DNA of 64,000 nt from an uncultured Clostridia bacterium (GTDB taxonomy: Bacteria > Bacillota > Clostridia > Oscillospirales > CAG-272). Under the pieces are notes generated by a model. That model saw nothing but the letters and a program-made list of their open reading frames with translations. It did not search any database and had not been told where the DNA came from. The position numbers and the translations under genes are program-made. Positions within the stretch are counted from its first letter, which is position 1. Every line of letters starts with the position of its first letter. Of the stretch, positions 34,661-43,695 are shown piece after piece. Where the stretch lies: NCBI GenBank assembly GCA_944391815.1, contig CALXUV010000006.1, positions 1-64,000 of the forward strand, given 5' to 3'.

Positions 34661-34690
34661 AAAAAAACCGCAGTCAGAAACTGCGGTTAT
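34661..34690 (-). terminator. Terminator downstream of the GH31 remnant
   Basis: AACCGCAG and CTGCGGTT (34681-34688) form an 8-bp stem with loop TCAGAAA. On the minus strand it is followed by TTTTTTTATT, so it serves the glycosidase remnant; it could also end the AAA protease transcript. Confidence 0.7.
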
Positions 34691-34775
34691 TAAATTATAT
34701 TTGATGTGAAATGAGTTTTTGCGCTTTGCGGGTTTTGCTGAAAACATAATCTTATCCGAAACTGCCACTGAGTAT

Positions 34776-35482
34776 TCAGGATAACTTTTCAAAAACGGGA
34801 ATTATGTCGAGAGGTGCATCTGCATTGACTGATAAGGGACCGTTAAAGATTTCTTCGGTGAAGATGTTTTTCCATTTTCCGTCGGGCAGATATACGTCAC
34901 GCTTTGTTACGCCCAGATACGTTACAGGGGCAACAAGGTATTTGTGTCCGAACATATACTGATCTTCGACCTGCCGGCATTTTTCGTCGTCAGGAAACTC
35001 GAAAAACATTGTCCGCATTATCGGGGCGCCGATTAGACTTGCCTCTTTCATCAGGGATTTAATATAATCTTTCATCGAGAGACGCAGTTTAAGATACTTA
35101 CAGAGAATGTCGAAAACTTCTTTGCCGTAACTCCATAGCTCATTTGGCTGACCTGTACCGAAACATCCGCCGCCGTGATCACCGTCCGAAAGATTCGGAA
35201 TGTCGTGCGGTCCCCTGTCTCCGTGCATTCTGAGGACAAGCGAAAATACCGAAAATTCAAACCAGCGTACAAGTAACTCCTTAAAGTGACCGTTGCACTG
35301 CTTTCAGTTACAGTAATTTCCGGTTTGAAATCAGACTTTCCGGTCAGAGCAAAACAGTTGCCGTCGATCTTTTCATCGATATAACTTCTTATTCTCAGTG
35401 AGTTTTTGCCGAATGCTTCAACAGTCAAAGTTTCGTTTCCGCTTTTTGACATCAGCATATCATTCATTATGTAAAACTGCAT
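34776..35482 (-). pseudogene. GH31 alpha-glycosidase remnant with large internal deletion
   Basis: Two out-of-frame pieces of one gene. The first (35482 to about 35290; MQFYIMNDMLMSKSGNETL ... FGKNSLRIRSYIDEKI ... KPEITVTESSATVT) is the N-terminal beta domain of family 31 glycosidases. The second, in another frame, resumes near 35285 (KELLVRWFEFSVFSLVLRMH) and runs to 34776 (GDRGPHDIPNL, GQPNELWSYGKE, GAPIMRTMFFEFPDD, YLVAPVTYLG), the end of the catalytic barrel plus C-terminal domain. The centre with the catalytic nucleophile, roughly 400 residues in intact relatives, is missing and the join shifts the frame. It cannot be active. Intact family members cut alpha-xylosides or alpha-glucosides. 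Confidence 0.88.
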
Positions 35483-35507
35483 AACCGTCCTCCTGTAAAA
35501 TAAATCT

Positions 35508-35529
35508 TTACAAACTGAAATGTTTGTAA
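35508..35529. promoter_or_regulatory. Palindrome between GH31 remnant and AraC gene
   Basis: TTACAAAC (35508-35515), six-base centre TGAAAT, GTTTGTAA (35522-35529): perfect 8-bp arms in the divergent intergenic region. Likely operator for the AraC regulator or a catabolite control site. Confidence 0.6.
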
Positions 35530-35607
35530 TATAATTATATTGCTTCTTTAATTAAATTGATATAACTATTTTGACTGATTATAAAATTATATTGACAGGT
35601 GCAAAAA

Positions 35608-36465
35608 ATGAACGATACTGTAAAAAAATCATATGCTGAAAAGGCTATTCACGGGACTTCGGAGTTTCCGGTCGGAATATACGATGAACATTTCGCCGGA
35701 CAAAGCAGAATGATAATTTTTCCGCATTATCATGATGAATTTGAACTTCTTATGCTGACTGAAGGAGAAGCTGCCGTAAAAGCAGGTGACGAGGTTGCGG
35801 AGTTAAAAAAAGGTGACGCCGTATTTATTTGCGGAGGTAAACTTCATTCTCTTATAAAACAAACCGAATTTTGCGGATTTTTCGCCATTGTTTTTTCTCC
35901 GCAGATAGTTGCTTCGGAAAGCGACGGAATTTACAGCAGATTTATCATGCCTGCTGTTGACGGACGAATTGAGTTACCTCTGAAACTTGATGAGAAGATA
36001 TTGTACCTGATAGAAGAAGCAAGATATAAGTACCGTGAGTCAGATCCGCTCAGCAGACTTTACATAAAAAGCAATATACTCAGAATAATGGCCATGTTGC
36101 TTGAAAACAAAACGGCATGTGAAGAAAAAGTCCCGGAAAACCGTATGAAAACTGTAAAAGAGGCAATAGAAATAATCAGGAAAAATTACAGATATAAATT
36201 AACTCTCGACGACATATCGGAAAAACTTCACATAAGCCGTGAACATCTGTGCAGAATTTTCAGACAGTCAACCGGTATGCCGGTAATGGAATACGTAATG
36301 CGGCTACGGGTGATGTCGGGAGCTGAAAAACTACTAAGCGAAGAAAACAGCATTTCCGATATTGCTTTTGAATGCGGTTTTGACAGCGTAAGTTATTTTG
36401 ACAAAATTTTTTCAAGATATATGCACTGTACTCCGGGAGAATACAGGAAAAGGCAAAAGAGATGA
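35608..36465 (+). CDS. AraC-family regulator with cupin sensor domain
   Basis: 285 residues. N-terminal cupin (about 25-140; FPHYHDEFELLMLTEGEAAVKAGDEVAELKKGD, GGKLHSL) binds a sugar or glycoside in the family; C-terminal double helix-turn-helix (about 185-283; YKLTLDDISEKLHISREHLCRIFRQSTG and SISDIAFECGFDSVSYFDKIFSRYMHCTPGEYR). ATG 35608 follows ACAGGTG by 8 bases; GTG 35599 is an alternative. Its divergent target, the GH31 gene, is broken, so it may have lost its job or control other genes. Confidence 0.88.
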   Translation: MNDTVKKSYAEKAIHGTSEFPVGIYDEHFAGQSRMIIFPHYHDEFELLMLTEGEAAVKAGDEVAELKKGDAVFICGGKLHSLIKQTEFCGFFAIVFSPQIVASESDGIYSRFIMPAVDGRIELPLKLDEKILYLIEEARYKYRESDPLSRLYIKSNILRIMAMLLENKTACEEKVPENRMKTVKEAIEIIRKNYRYKLTLDDISEKLHISREHLCRIFRQSTGMPVMEYVMRLRVMSGAEKLLSEENSISDIAFECGFDSVSYFDKIFSRYMHCTPGEYRKRQKR

Positions 36466-36590
36466 ACAAATTTTGCTCATCCAAATGAGATCAACATTCC
36501 AGGTGATAAAGTGTTTCTTATTTCCTGAATAAAAGTACGATAGTGTCAATCCTTTATTTCAGGCATATTCTGAAAAAAGGAGGTGACTTT

Positions 36591-37235
36591 ATCTCGGAAG
36601 TGAATCTTACCGAAGAGGGTAATTCTCTTTATTCGTATTTTGAAAAGTGCAGATTTGCTGAGTATGAAGAGGCGGAAAATCCAGCAAGCTATGCGTTTCA
36701 AAGGGACGGTGATACACTTTATATTCTGCTTGAAAAGAGCAGTGGTCTCACAGATTGGAAAAACAATCTTGATTTCCCGACAGCAGAGTATAAAAAGCTG
36801 GGGCACGGTTGGTTTTGTCACAGAGGCTTTATGAAGGTCCGGAACACTCTTGAACCGATAGTAGCATCAAGGATATCCGAGCCTTGGATAAAAAATATAA
36901 CAGTAATAGGATATTCGCACGGTGCGGCGCCGGCGGTTTTTGCACATGAATTCATATGGTATAACAGACCGGATTTGCGTGATAATTTAACCGGTTACGG
37001 ATTCGGTTGTCCGCGTGTTTACCGGGGGGTTGTTATAAGAAAAGAGCTGCGTGAGAGGTGGAAAAATTTTTATGTAATCAGGAATAAACCTGATCTTATA
37101 ACACATCTTCCGCCTGTGCTTTTCGGGTACAGACATGTAGGCAGTACTGTAAGCGTCGGTCAATATTTCAGATATAGCCCGATAGGCGCCCATCGACCTG
37201 AAAATTATGAAACAGAATTAAATTCGCTCAAATAA
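36591..37235 (+). CDS. Lipase class 3-like alpha/beta hydrolase
   Basis: 214 residues from an ATC start (230 from GTG 36543). Catalytic triad pattern of class 3 lipases: nucleophile Ser in VIGYSHGAA, Asp in IRNKPDLITHLPP and His in GAHRPENY; also GHGWFCHRGFMKV and YGFGCPRV. No signal peptide, so probably cytosolic; substrate unknown. Start choice: AAAGGAGG (36576-36583) is 7 bases before ATC 36591, perfect spacing, whereas GTG 36543 has no ribosome site. This looks like an ATG-to-ATC change or a rare start codon; initiation may be weak. Confidence 0.72.
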   Translation: MSEVNLTEEGNSLYSYFEKCRFAEYEEAENPASYAFQRDGDTLYILLEKSSGLTDWKNNLDFPTAEYKKLGHGWFCHRGFMKVRNTLEPIVASRISEPWIKNITVIGYSHGAAPAVFAHEFIWYNRPDLRDNLTGYGFGCPRVYRGVVIRKELRERWKNFYVIRNKPDLITHLPPVLFGYRHVGSTVSVGQYFRYSPIGAHRPENYETELNSLK

Positions 37236-37350
37236 AAATACTGCTTTTTTCAAATGCTTTGTTTTAACCCTGTAAATATGCCTTTAGTAAGTTTTATTTT
37301 CTTCGGGAAAAAACAAAAAAATGCTGATATTACAGTTTGTTTTCAAAACA

Positions 37351-37390
37351 AAAATCGGCGGATGCAAAACGCATTCGCCGATTTTTCGGT
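37351..37390. terminator. Bidirectional terminator between lipase-like gene and gapA
   Basis: AAAATCGGCGGATGC (37351-37365), loop AAAAC, GCATTCGCCGATTTT (37371-37385), with T runs on both strands. Serves convergent genes. Confidence 0.88.
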
Positions 37391-37446
37391 ATCAATGATT
37401 CTGAAAATTATCCATTGTACCGGAAATTTGCGAGTTTTAAGCTCAA

Positions 37447-38466
37447 TTAAGCAAGCTCAGCAAAGTATTTGATAGTTCTTACCATCTGGGATGTGTAAGA
37501 GTTTTCGTTGTCGTACCAGGAAACAACCTGTACCTGATAAGTATCGTCGTCAATTTTGGAAACCATGGTCTGAGTTGCATCGAACAGAGAACCGTAGGTG
37601 ATTCCGATAACGTCAGAGGAAACTATCTGGTCTTCGTTGTATCCGAAAGATGCAGAAGAAGCAGCTTTCATTGCAGCGTTGATGCCCTCTTTGGTTACAT
37701 CCTTGCCTTTTACAACAGCTGTGAGAATTGTTGTTGAACCGGTCGGTACCGGAACTCTCTGAGCAGAACCGATAAGTTTGCCGTTGAGTTCGGGAATAAC
37801 AAGTCCGATTGCCTTAGCAGCTCCGGTGGAGTTCGGAACGATGTTGATAGCTGCTGCACGAGCACGGCGCAGGTCGCCTTTTCTGTGAGGACCGTCAAGA
37901 ACCATCTGGTCGCCTGTGTAAGCGTGAATGGTAGACATTATACCGCTCTGAATGGGAGCGTAGTCGTTAAGAGCCTTAGCCATAGGAGCGAGGCAGTTAG
38001 TTGTGCAGGAAGCAGCAGAAATGATCTGGTCGTCGGGAGTAAGAGTTTTTTCGTTTACGCTGTAAACGATTGTTTTGAGGTCATTTCCTGCAGGAGCGGA
38101 AATAACAACTTTCTTTGCGCCCGCTTTGATGTGAGCCATTGACTTCTCTTTTGAGCAGTAGAAACCGGTGCACTCGAGAACAACGTCAACTTTCAGTTTC
38201 TTCCAAGGGCAGTTAACAGCATCCTTTTCGGCGTAAATTTTGATGGTCTTTCCGTCAACAGTAATTGTTCCGGCTTCATCGTCGCTTGATATTTCATGAT
38301 CATATCTTCCCTGTGCCGAGTCGTATTTGAGAAGATGAGCGAGCATTGAAGGATTTGTAAGGTCGTTGATAGCTACAACGGTGTAACCCTTAGCGCCGAA
38401 CATCTGTCTGAATGCGAGACGACCGATACGGCCGAATCCGTTAATTGCAACTTTAATATTTGCCAT
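37447..38466 (-). CDS. gapA: Glyceraldehyde-3-phosphate dehydrogenase
   Basis: 339 residues; glycolytic enzyme converting glyceraldehyde-3-P, phosphate and NAD+ to 1,3-bisphosphoglycerate. NAD-binding INGFGRIGR, Asp35 in INDLTN (NAD-specific), catalytic Cys154 in SAASCTTNC, and WYDNENSYT near the end. GGAGG site before ATG; promoter at 38509-38537. Would also process triose phosphate from the DHAP released by the aldolase pathway. Codon use is more C/T-ending than its neighbours, as in highly expressed genes. Confidence 0.96.
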   Translation of the reverse strand: MANIKVAINGFGRIGRLAFRQMFGAKGYTVVAINDLTNPSMLAHLLKYDSAQGRYDHEISSDDEAGTITVDGKTIKIYAEKDAVNCPWKKLKVDVVLECTGFYCSKEKSMAHIKAGAKKVVISAPAGNDLKTIVYSVNEKTLTPDDQIISAASCTTNCLAPMAKALNDYAPIQSGIMSTIHAYTGDQMVLDGPHRKGDLRRARAAAINIVPNSTGAAKAIGLVIPELNGKLIGSAQRVPVPTGSTTILTAVVKGKDVTKEGINAAMKAASSASFGYNEDQIVSSDVIGITYGSLFDATQTMVSKIDDDTYQVQVVSWYDNENSYTSQMVRTIKYFAELA

Positions 38467-38508
38467 TTTAATATCCTCCGGTAAATTAAAATTTGAATAC
38501 TGAAATAC

Positions 38509-38537
38509 ATTTTACACAAAAACCCTTTTTTTTACAA
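38509..38537 (-). promoter_or_regulatory. Promoter of gapA
   Basis: Minus strand TTGTAA (38537-38532), 17-bp spacer, TAAAAT (38514-38509). Confidence 0.6.
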
Positions 38538-38585
38538 GGGCTTTTCTGAAAAATTTTATTTTTTGTTACATTTGATGTAAAAAGC

Positions 38586-38614
38586 TTGATAACCGGGGCG
38601 GAAAATGTTATAAT
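38586..38614 (+). promoter_or_regulatory. Promoter of the gene at 38654
   Basis: TTGATA (38586-38591), 17-bp spacer, TATAAT (38609-38614), divergent from the gapA promoter. Confidence 0.75.
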
Positions 38615-38653
38615 GAATAAAGAAGAAACTGATAAACAGAGTAAGGAGGAAAA

Positions 38654-39604
38654 ATGATGGTATCTGACCGTTTTAATACGGTTTACAGGAATTTCAGATA
38701 CGGGCTGGTAAGAATAGACGATGATCTGAAAATCGTGGATAAAAACCGTTCGGCTGAAGCGCTGATGAAGCTCCCACGGCGCGGCGCAAAAATTATAGGA
38801 TTATTTGCAGACAAGGAAATTATATCAGGTTTAGGGAGAAAATATGCTGCAAGTGCTGCGGCAGATTTGAATCTCGGAGGCAAAAGAGTATGCGCCGTGG
38901 CTTTCAGAGAAAAAAGCGGAACCATTCTGCTTTTGTTTCATCCCCTGCTTGCAAATATAAGCCGTAAGTCAATAAAAGGGAGAGCTTCACGTATAGTTTT
39001 GCATTACATGACGGGGATACTTGAAATTTTAGGGGAATCGGAAGGCGGTTGGTTTACCAGCAGAGCTTTGCCCGGGAAAATGAATTATCCGGATATCTCG
39101 ATTGACAGAAGCTTTACGCTTAACACGGCAGTACGGATGATAACTGAAAAATTTGACAAAATCGACCTTGCTTACAATCTTACGGTAATTGTCGATAAAA
39201 TAGAAAACGGTTATTCGGAGACCGTCAATTTTACTCTGATTCAGTATGCTCTCACCGAAGCTATAACTGTTCTCGGACTTTACGGAGAAGGGAAGCATGC
39301 GGTGATGAATATAGGTACCGAAAACAACGAATTTGTTCTGACTGTCAGGGACAGGATGAACAGAGCTTTAAAAGAGAGCGATAAATATTTTGCCAGAGTA
39401 TTTACCGAGATAATGAAACTCATCGGAGTAGGCAGCAGTATGAAAATGAGCAATGACGGCTTTCTGGAACTTGCGCTGTCGGTTCCGGTTAAAAGAGCTG
39501 AGTATGTTCTGAAAGAACCGTCTGCTTTGTCCGAGGACGAGCTGTGGGGATATTTTGACTACTGCATGGAATACTTCGGTACAGGTAAAAAAATACCGGG
39601 CTGA
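38654..39604 (+). CDS. Unrecognised protein, possibly PAS plus degenerate kinase-like domain
   Basis: 316 residues; no family recognised with confidence. The N-terminal ~100 residues (RYGLVRIDDDLKIVDKNRSAEALMKLPRRGAKI) have the rhythm of a PAS sensor domain. The C-terminal half (NFTLIQYALTEAITVLGLYGEGKHAVMNIGTENNEFVLTVRDR) vaguely recalls a histidine-kinase ATPase fold, but neither the phospho-accepting His box nor the N/G boxes are clear. No membrane segment. AAGGAGG site and its own promoter show it is a real gene; ATG 38657 is an equal start. Confidence 0.7.
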   Translation: MMVSDRFNTVYRNFRYGLVRIDDDLKIVDKNRSAEALMKLPRRGAKIIGLFADKEIISGLGRKYAASAAADLNLGGKRVCAVAFREKSGTILLLFHPLLANISRKSIKGRASRIVLHYMTGILEILGESEGGWFTSRALPGKMNYPDISIDRSFTLNTAVRMITEKFDKIDLAYNLTVIVDKIENGYSETVNFTLIQYALTEAITVLGLYGEGKHAVMNIGTENNEFVLTVRDRMNRALKESDKYFARVFTEIMKLIGVGSSMKMSNDGFLELALSVPVKRAEYVLKEPSALSEDELWGYFDYCMEYFGTGKKIPG

Positions 39605-39694
39605 AACGGCAAAGTTCACCGGATGTACATAGTTGTTTAATAATTTTGAATTATAATACGCGTAGCAGAAAGAAACATTTTGAGAGGAACTGAA

Positions 39695-40840
39695 ATGAGT
39701 TATCAGTATACGGTTATAGGTGCAGGTCTTGCAGGAGCTTCCGCAGCAAGGCTTCTGGCAGATAAGGGTAATAAAGTGCTTGTTCTCGAAAAACTTCCTC
39801 ACATCGGCGGAAGTACGTATGATTTTACAGATGACAGCGGTGTTCTGATACACAAATACGGACCGCATATATTCCATACATCAGACAAAGAAGTTTACGA
39901 TTTTCTCGTAAGATTTACCGATTTCAACGGCTATCAGCACAAAGTTGCGGCAAAAATAGGTGAAGATTACTGTGCGGTACCGTTCAATATCGAGTCGGTG
40001 TCAAAGGTCTATGGAAAAGAAAAAGCCGGTGAAATTTTAAGTGAAGCAAAGAAAGCGGGTGCTTTTCCTACCGTTTCCGTTCTTAAACTCATGCAGAGCG
40101 ACTCGCCGCTGCTGAAAGAACTCGGCGAATACGTTTATAACAATATTTTTCTCTTTTACACAATGAAGCAGTGGGGTAAAAGTCCGGCTGAAATAGATCC
40201 GGCAACAACCGAACGTGTGCCGGTGAGATTCAGTGAAGACGACAGATATTTCAGCGATACTTATCAGGGACTGCCGGTTAACGGATATACGGAAATGATA
40301 AGTAAAATGCTTGACAGTGAAAATATAACCGTGAAAACAGGAGTAAACGTCGACGTCAAGGTGATTGAAAACAAAATATATCTGTCAGGTACCCCTCTTG
40401 ACGGGAAGCTTGTCTACACCGGTGAAACCGACAGACTTTTCGGTTACTGTTATGGCAGACTTCCGTACAGAACGCTTGATTTTGAGTTCGAAACGCATAA
40501 TACCGACAGCTATCAGCCGTATGCAACGGTAAATTACACTGTGAGTGAAAAATTCACAAGGATAACCGAATTCAAAAAAATGACACTCCAGAAGATAAAC
40601 GGAGTGACCACGATTATGAAGGAGTATTCAAAGGAATTTACCGGTAAGGACGGTGAGATACCGTATTATCCGGTAATATCGGATGAAAGCCGCAGACAGT
40701 ACGCCGAGTATAAAGCGCTGAGTGATAAAATGCCGCAGCTGATACTTGCCGGAAGGCTTGCTGATTTCAGATATTACAATATGGATGCCGTTGTGAGACG
40801 GGTAATGGACGTCATCGCAGCGGAAACGGACGGAGAATAA
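39695..40840 (+). CDS. glf: UDP-galactopyranose mutase
   Basis: 381-residue FAD enzyme that interconverts UDP-galactopyranose and UDP-galactofuranose. FAD-binding TVIGAGLAGASAARLLADKG, HIGGSTYDF, and signatures KYGPHIFHTSDKEVYDFL, YNNIFLFYTMKQWG, RVPVRFSEDDRYFSDTYQGLPVNGYTEM and GRLADFRYYNMD. ATG 39695 follows GAGAGGA; TTG 39680 would add five residues. Implies a galactofuranose-containing glycan. The glycosyltransferase starts two bases after its stop. Confidence 0.94.
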   Translation: MSYQYTVIGAGLAGASAARLLADKGNKVLVLEKLPHIGGSTYDFTDDSGVLIHKYGPHIFHTSDKEVYDFLVRFTDFNGYQHKVAAKIGEDYCAVPFNIESVSKVYGKEKAGEILSEAKKAGAFPTVSVLKLMQSDSPLLKELGEYVYNNIFLFYTMKQWGKSPAEIDPATTERVPVRFSEDDRYFSDTYQGLPVNGYTEMISKMLDSENITVKTGVNVDVKVIENKIYLSGTPLDGKLVYTGETDRLFGYCYGRLPYRTLDFEFETHNTDSYQPYATVNYTVSEKFTRITEFKKMTLQKINGVTTIMKEYSKEFTGKDGEIPYYPVISDESRRQYAEYKALSDKMPQLILAGRLADFRYYNMDAVVRRVMDVIAAETDGE

Positions 40841-40842
40841 AA

Positions 40843-41865
40843 ATGGAAAAGATAATAACGTTTGCGGTTCCCTGTTACAACTCTGAATCTTATATGCGCA
40901 GATGTATCGAATCACTTCTGGGTGCGGGAGAGGATTCCGAAATAATAATCATAAATGACGGTTCGAAAGACAAAACCGGAGAGATAGCCGATGAATATGC
41001 GGCGAAATATCCGGAAATTGTCCGGGCGGTGCACCAGGAAAACGGCGGACACGGAGAAGGCGTAAACGTCGGAATGCGTCTTGCGAAAGGGAAATATTAT
41101 AAAGTCGTAGACTCGGACGACAGGCTTGATCCGGAAGCTTTGAAGGTTATGCTTAGCTGCATAAGAGAAAATCTGAGTAATAATACGGAAATAGATATGT
41201 ATGTTTCAAATTACGTTTACGATCATGCAGACGGTGAGCGTAAAACAATGAAATATTCAAATATTTTTCCGGACGGAAAGGCAGTCAGCTGGGAGGAAAC
41301 AAAGCGGTTCGGAATATCGCAGTATCTTATGATGCATTCAGTTATATACAGGACGCAGCTTCTGCGGGACATTGGAATTTCTCTGCCGAAGCATACATTT
41401 TACGTGGATAATCTGTATATGTATCAGCCTTTTCCGAGCGTAAAGAGTATTTATTATAAGGACGTCGACCTCTATTATTACTTTCTCGGCAGGGACGATC
41501 AGTCTGTAAGCGAAAAAAACATGATCAAAAGAATCGACCAGCAGATAACCGTAACAAAGCTGATGACTGAATGTCATGATCTGAGTGAAATAAAGAAAAC
41601 TCAGCCGGTTCTTTACAAATATATGTTCCATGAGCTTGCCATGATGTACACAATATCAACTGTTTTTTTGTTCGCCTCCAAACTTCCGGAGAATGTAGAA
41701 AAAAACAAAGCAATGTGGCGTTATCTGAAAGAAAAAGATCCTGTTACCTACAAAAAGATGAAACTGATGTCGCTTAATGCCTTTACGAGGCTACCCGGAA
41801 GATTCGGAAGAGGACTTACCGTGTTTGCATTCAGGATCGTAAAAAAGGTATTCAAATGCAACTGA
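40843..41865 (+). CDS. Family 2 glycosyltransferase
   Basis: 340 residues. GT-A fold at 1-~220: ITFAVPCYNSESYMRRCIESLL, IIINDGSKDKTGEIADEYA, and the metal-binding VVDSDDRLD. The C-terminal third is helical and basic. Coupled to glf, so it may use UDP-galactofuranose, though donor and acceptor cannot be told from sequence. No membrane segments apparent. GGAG site four bases upstream of the ATG lies inside the glf stop region. Confidence 0.87.
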   Translation: MEKIITFAVPCYNSESYMRRCIESLLGAGEDSEIIIINDGSKDKTGEIADEYAAKYPEIVRAVHQENGGHGEGVNVGMRLAKGKYYKVVDSDDRLDPEALKVMLSCIRENLSNNTEIDMYVSNYVYDHADGERKTMKYSNIFPDGKAVSWEETKRFGISQYLMMHSVIYRTQLLRDIGISLPKHTFYVDNLYMYQPFPSVKSIYYKDVDLYYYFLGRDDQSVSEKNMIKRIDQQITVTKLMTECHDLSEIKKTQPVLYKYMFHELAMMYTISTVFLFASKLPENVEKNKAMWRYLKEKDPVTYKKMKLMSLNAFTRLPGRFGRGLTVFAFRIVKKVFKCN

Positions 41866-41935
41866 AACAGTGCGGTTGTAAACTGAGTGATTTGACATAC
41901 TCACAATACCTTAATAAGTTTTGCTCTTGAAAGAT

Positions 41936-41994
41936 AAGGGACTGCCCGGATCAGCGCCGAGCTTGAATTTCGGTGCCGGAAAGGGCAGTCCCTT
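41936..41994. other. Large hairpin between convergent genes
   Basis: AAGGGACTGCCC (41936-41947) and GGGCAGTCCCTT (41983-41994) form a perfect 12-bp outer stem; inside, GCGCCGA pairs with TCGGTGC (7 bp, one wobble) around a small loop. No T run follows on either strand, so it is not a normal intrinsic terminator; could block exonucleases, act as a transcript end or be a miniature repeat. No gene is seen in the 234-bp gap. Confidence 0.6.
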
Positions 41995-42099
41995 GAATTG
42001 AGTTATCGGAAAATCAGAACTAAGTTAATTACAAGTGGTAAATCAAACTAAACACGGTTTGTTTACGACTGACCCCCGTCTGCTATACCCGGAAACATA

Positions 42100-42702
42100 T
42101 TAAACCTTGTTTACAAAGTCGCAGATGATATCTGCTGCCTTTTCGACTCCGCAAAAGCTACTGTCGATGCAGAGGTTGTAATTCTGCGCTTCTCCCCACT
42201 TCCTGTCGGCGTGGTAGTTGTAGTAGTTCTGACGGCGTTTGTCAGCACTTTTTATCTTGTCGATTGCTTTTTCGGTTGTTATGTTTTCTTTTTTTGCTAC
42301 ACGCTCAGCGCGAGCGTCAAGTGCTCCGTATATGAAGAGTTTAACCAGTCCGGGCATATCCGAGAGAACGTAGTCTGCACATCTTCCGATTATAATGCAG
42401 GGTTCTTTTTCGGCAAGTTCGCGAATAACTTTGGACTGTGTTGTATATATCTTATCTTCAAGAGACCAGACACCGGTTGCGTTCTGATGGTACTGAAATC
42501 CTCTGACCAGGGAATAAAGAAAACTGTTTGTTGCGAATTTATCGTAATCCCGGAAATGTTCCTCGCTGAAACCGCTTTTTTCGGCGGCAAGCTGAATAAG
42601 ATCATTGTCGTAGTAAGGTATTCCAAGTTTTTTTGATACGAGTGCGCCGATTTCTCTTCCGCCGCTTCCGTGCTGACGGCTGATTGTTATGATGTGGTTC
42701 AT
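42100..42702 (-). CDS. Cytidylate kinase-like family protein
   Basis: 200 residues. P-loop-like start ITISRQHGSGGREIGALVSKKLGIPYYDNDLI, then the helical middle with CIIIGRCADYVL and LVKLFIYGALDARAERVA, and DKRRQNYYNYHADRKWG. This is the cytidylate-kinase-like group (AAA_26) common in Clostridia, distinct from true Cmk, which is larger and has an NMP-binding insert. Substrate is unknown, probably a nucleotide. AAAGGAG site 6 bases before ATG; promoter at 42750-42778. Confidence 0.85.
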   Translation of the reverse strand: MNHIITISRQHGSGGREIGALVSKKLGIPYYDNDLIQLAAEKSGFSEEHFRDYDKFATNSFLYSLVRGFQYHQNATGVWSLEDKIYTTQSKVIRELAEKEPCIIIGRCADYVLSDMPGLVKLFIYGALDARAERVAKKENITTEKAIDKIKSADKRRQNYYNYHADRKWGEAQNYNLCIDSSFCGVEKAADIICDFVNKV

Positions 42703-42749
42703 GTTAAACTCCTTTCACCGGTACTTGGTTTTATTATCATTTCAACAAT

Positions 42750-42778
42750 ATTATAGCATAAACCATAGCGTTTTGCAA
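42750..42778 (-). promoter_or_regulatory. Promoter of the cytidylate-kinase-like gene
   Basis: Minus strand TTGCAA (42778-42773), 17-bp spacer, TATAAT (42755-42750). Confidence 0.65.
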
Positions 42779-42818
42779 CAACAATTATGTAAAAAATTTC
42801 AAGGAATTTAATCGGAAA

Positions 42819-43571
42819 ATGTCGGAATTCAGAAAAACAGATAAACTTTTAAGTGCAGTGAGAAGATGCGTGCAGAATTATCGCATGATAGAAAGCGGAG
42901 ACCGTATTGCAGTAGGGGTGTCAGGCGGAAAAGACTCAACGGCTCTTTTATGTGCGCTTGCCCTGATGAGAAGGTTTTACCCGGAAAAATACGATGTTAT
43001 CGCAGTGAATATTGATCTCGGGCTTGGCTCTGATATAACGCCTGTCGAAAAACTCTGTACTGATATCGGAGTTGAATTTGTCCGTGTGGAAACACAAATC
43101 GCTAAAATAGTATTTGATTACAAAAAAGAGGGGTGTTCGCTCTGCTCAAGAATGCGCAGAGGGGCTTTGCACACCGAAGCGGAAAGACTGGGCTGTAATA
43201 AAGTTGCGCTTGGGCATACCAAAAACGATGTTGCAGAAACTCTGCTGATGAATCTTTTCTATTCCGGAAATATGTCGGTGTTCTGGCCGAAAAACATACC
43301 TGATGAAAAAAATCTTACTCTTATAAGACCGCTGATCTACACCGACGAGAAAACCGTTTCGGAGTTTTGCAGGGCAAATTCAATATATGTAGTAAAAAAC
43401 GAATGTCCGTACAGCGGCAACACAAGAAGAGAGACCGTAAGACAGATAATAAGAAGTCTTGAAAAAGAAAACAGGGGAGTAACTGACAGGATTTTCGGCG
43501 CAATTGAAAAAAGAGGTACGGACGGTTTCGGTTTTCAGAGTGAAAACTCTCAGGAAACATCGGAAAAATGA
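42819..43571 (+). CDS. TtcA-family tRNA 2-thiolation enzyme
   Basis: 250 residues. PP-loop SGGKDSTALLCAL activates the tRNA base with ATP; CSLCSRMRRGALHTEA holds the CxxC that binds an Fe-S cluster in TtcA; ALGHTKNDVAETLLMNLFYSG and RPLIYTDEKTV are also family segments. TtcA makes 2-thiocytidine at tRNA position 32; related clostridial proteins may modify other bases. Ribosome site is weak (AAGGAATTT). The next gene begins 124 bases later. Confidence 0.85.
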   Translation: MSEFRKTDKLLSAVRRCVQNYRMIESGDRIAVGVSGGKDSTALLCALALMRRFYPEKYDVIAVNIDLGLGSDITPVEKLCTDIGVEFVRVETQIAKIVFDYKKEGCSLCSRMRRGALHTEAERLGCNKVALGHTKNDVAETLLMNLFYSGNMSVFWPKNIPDEKNLTLIRPLIYTDEKTVSEFCRANSIYVVKNECPYSGNTRRETVRQIIRSLEKENRGVTDRIFGAIEKRGTDGFGFQSENSQETSEK

Positions 43572-43695
43572 AATAATAACGTCAAAGGAAAAAATAACGT
43601 AAAGGAAAAAATAAAACCGGACATTTAAAACGATGAAACCGGATCAAGATGACAAAAGACCAGTCAGGAAAAACTTTATAGAGAAAGGTGAAAAA

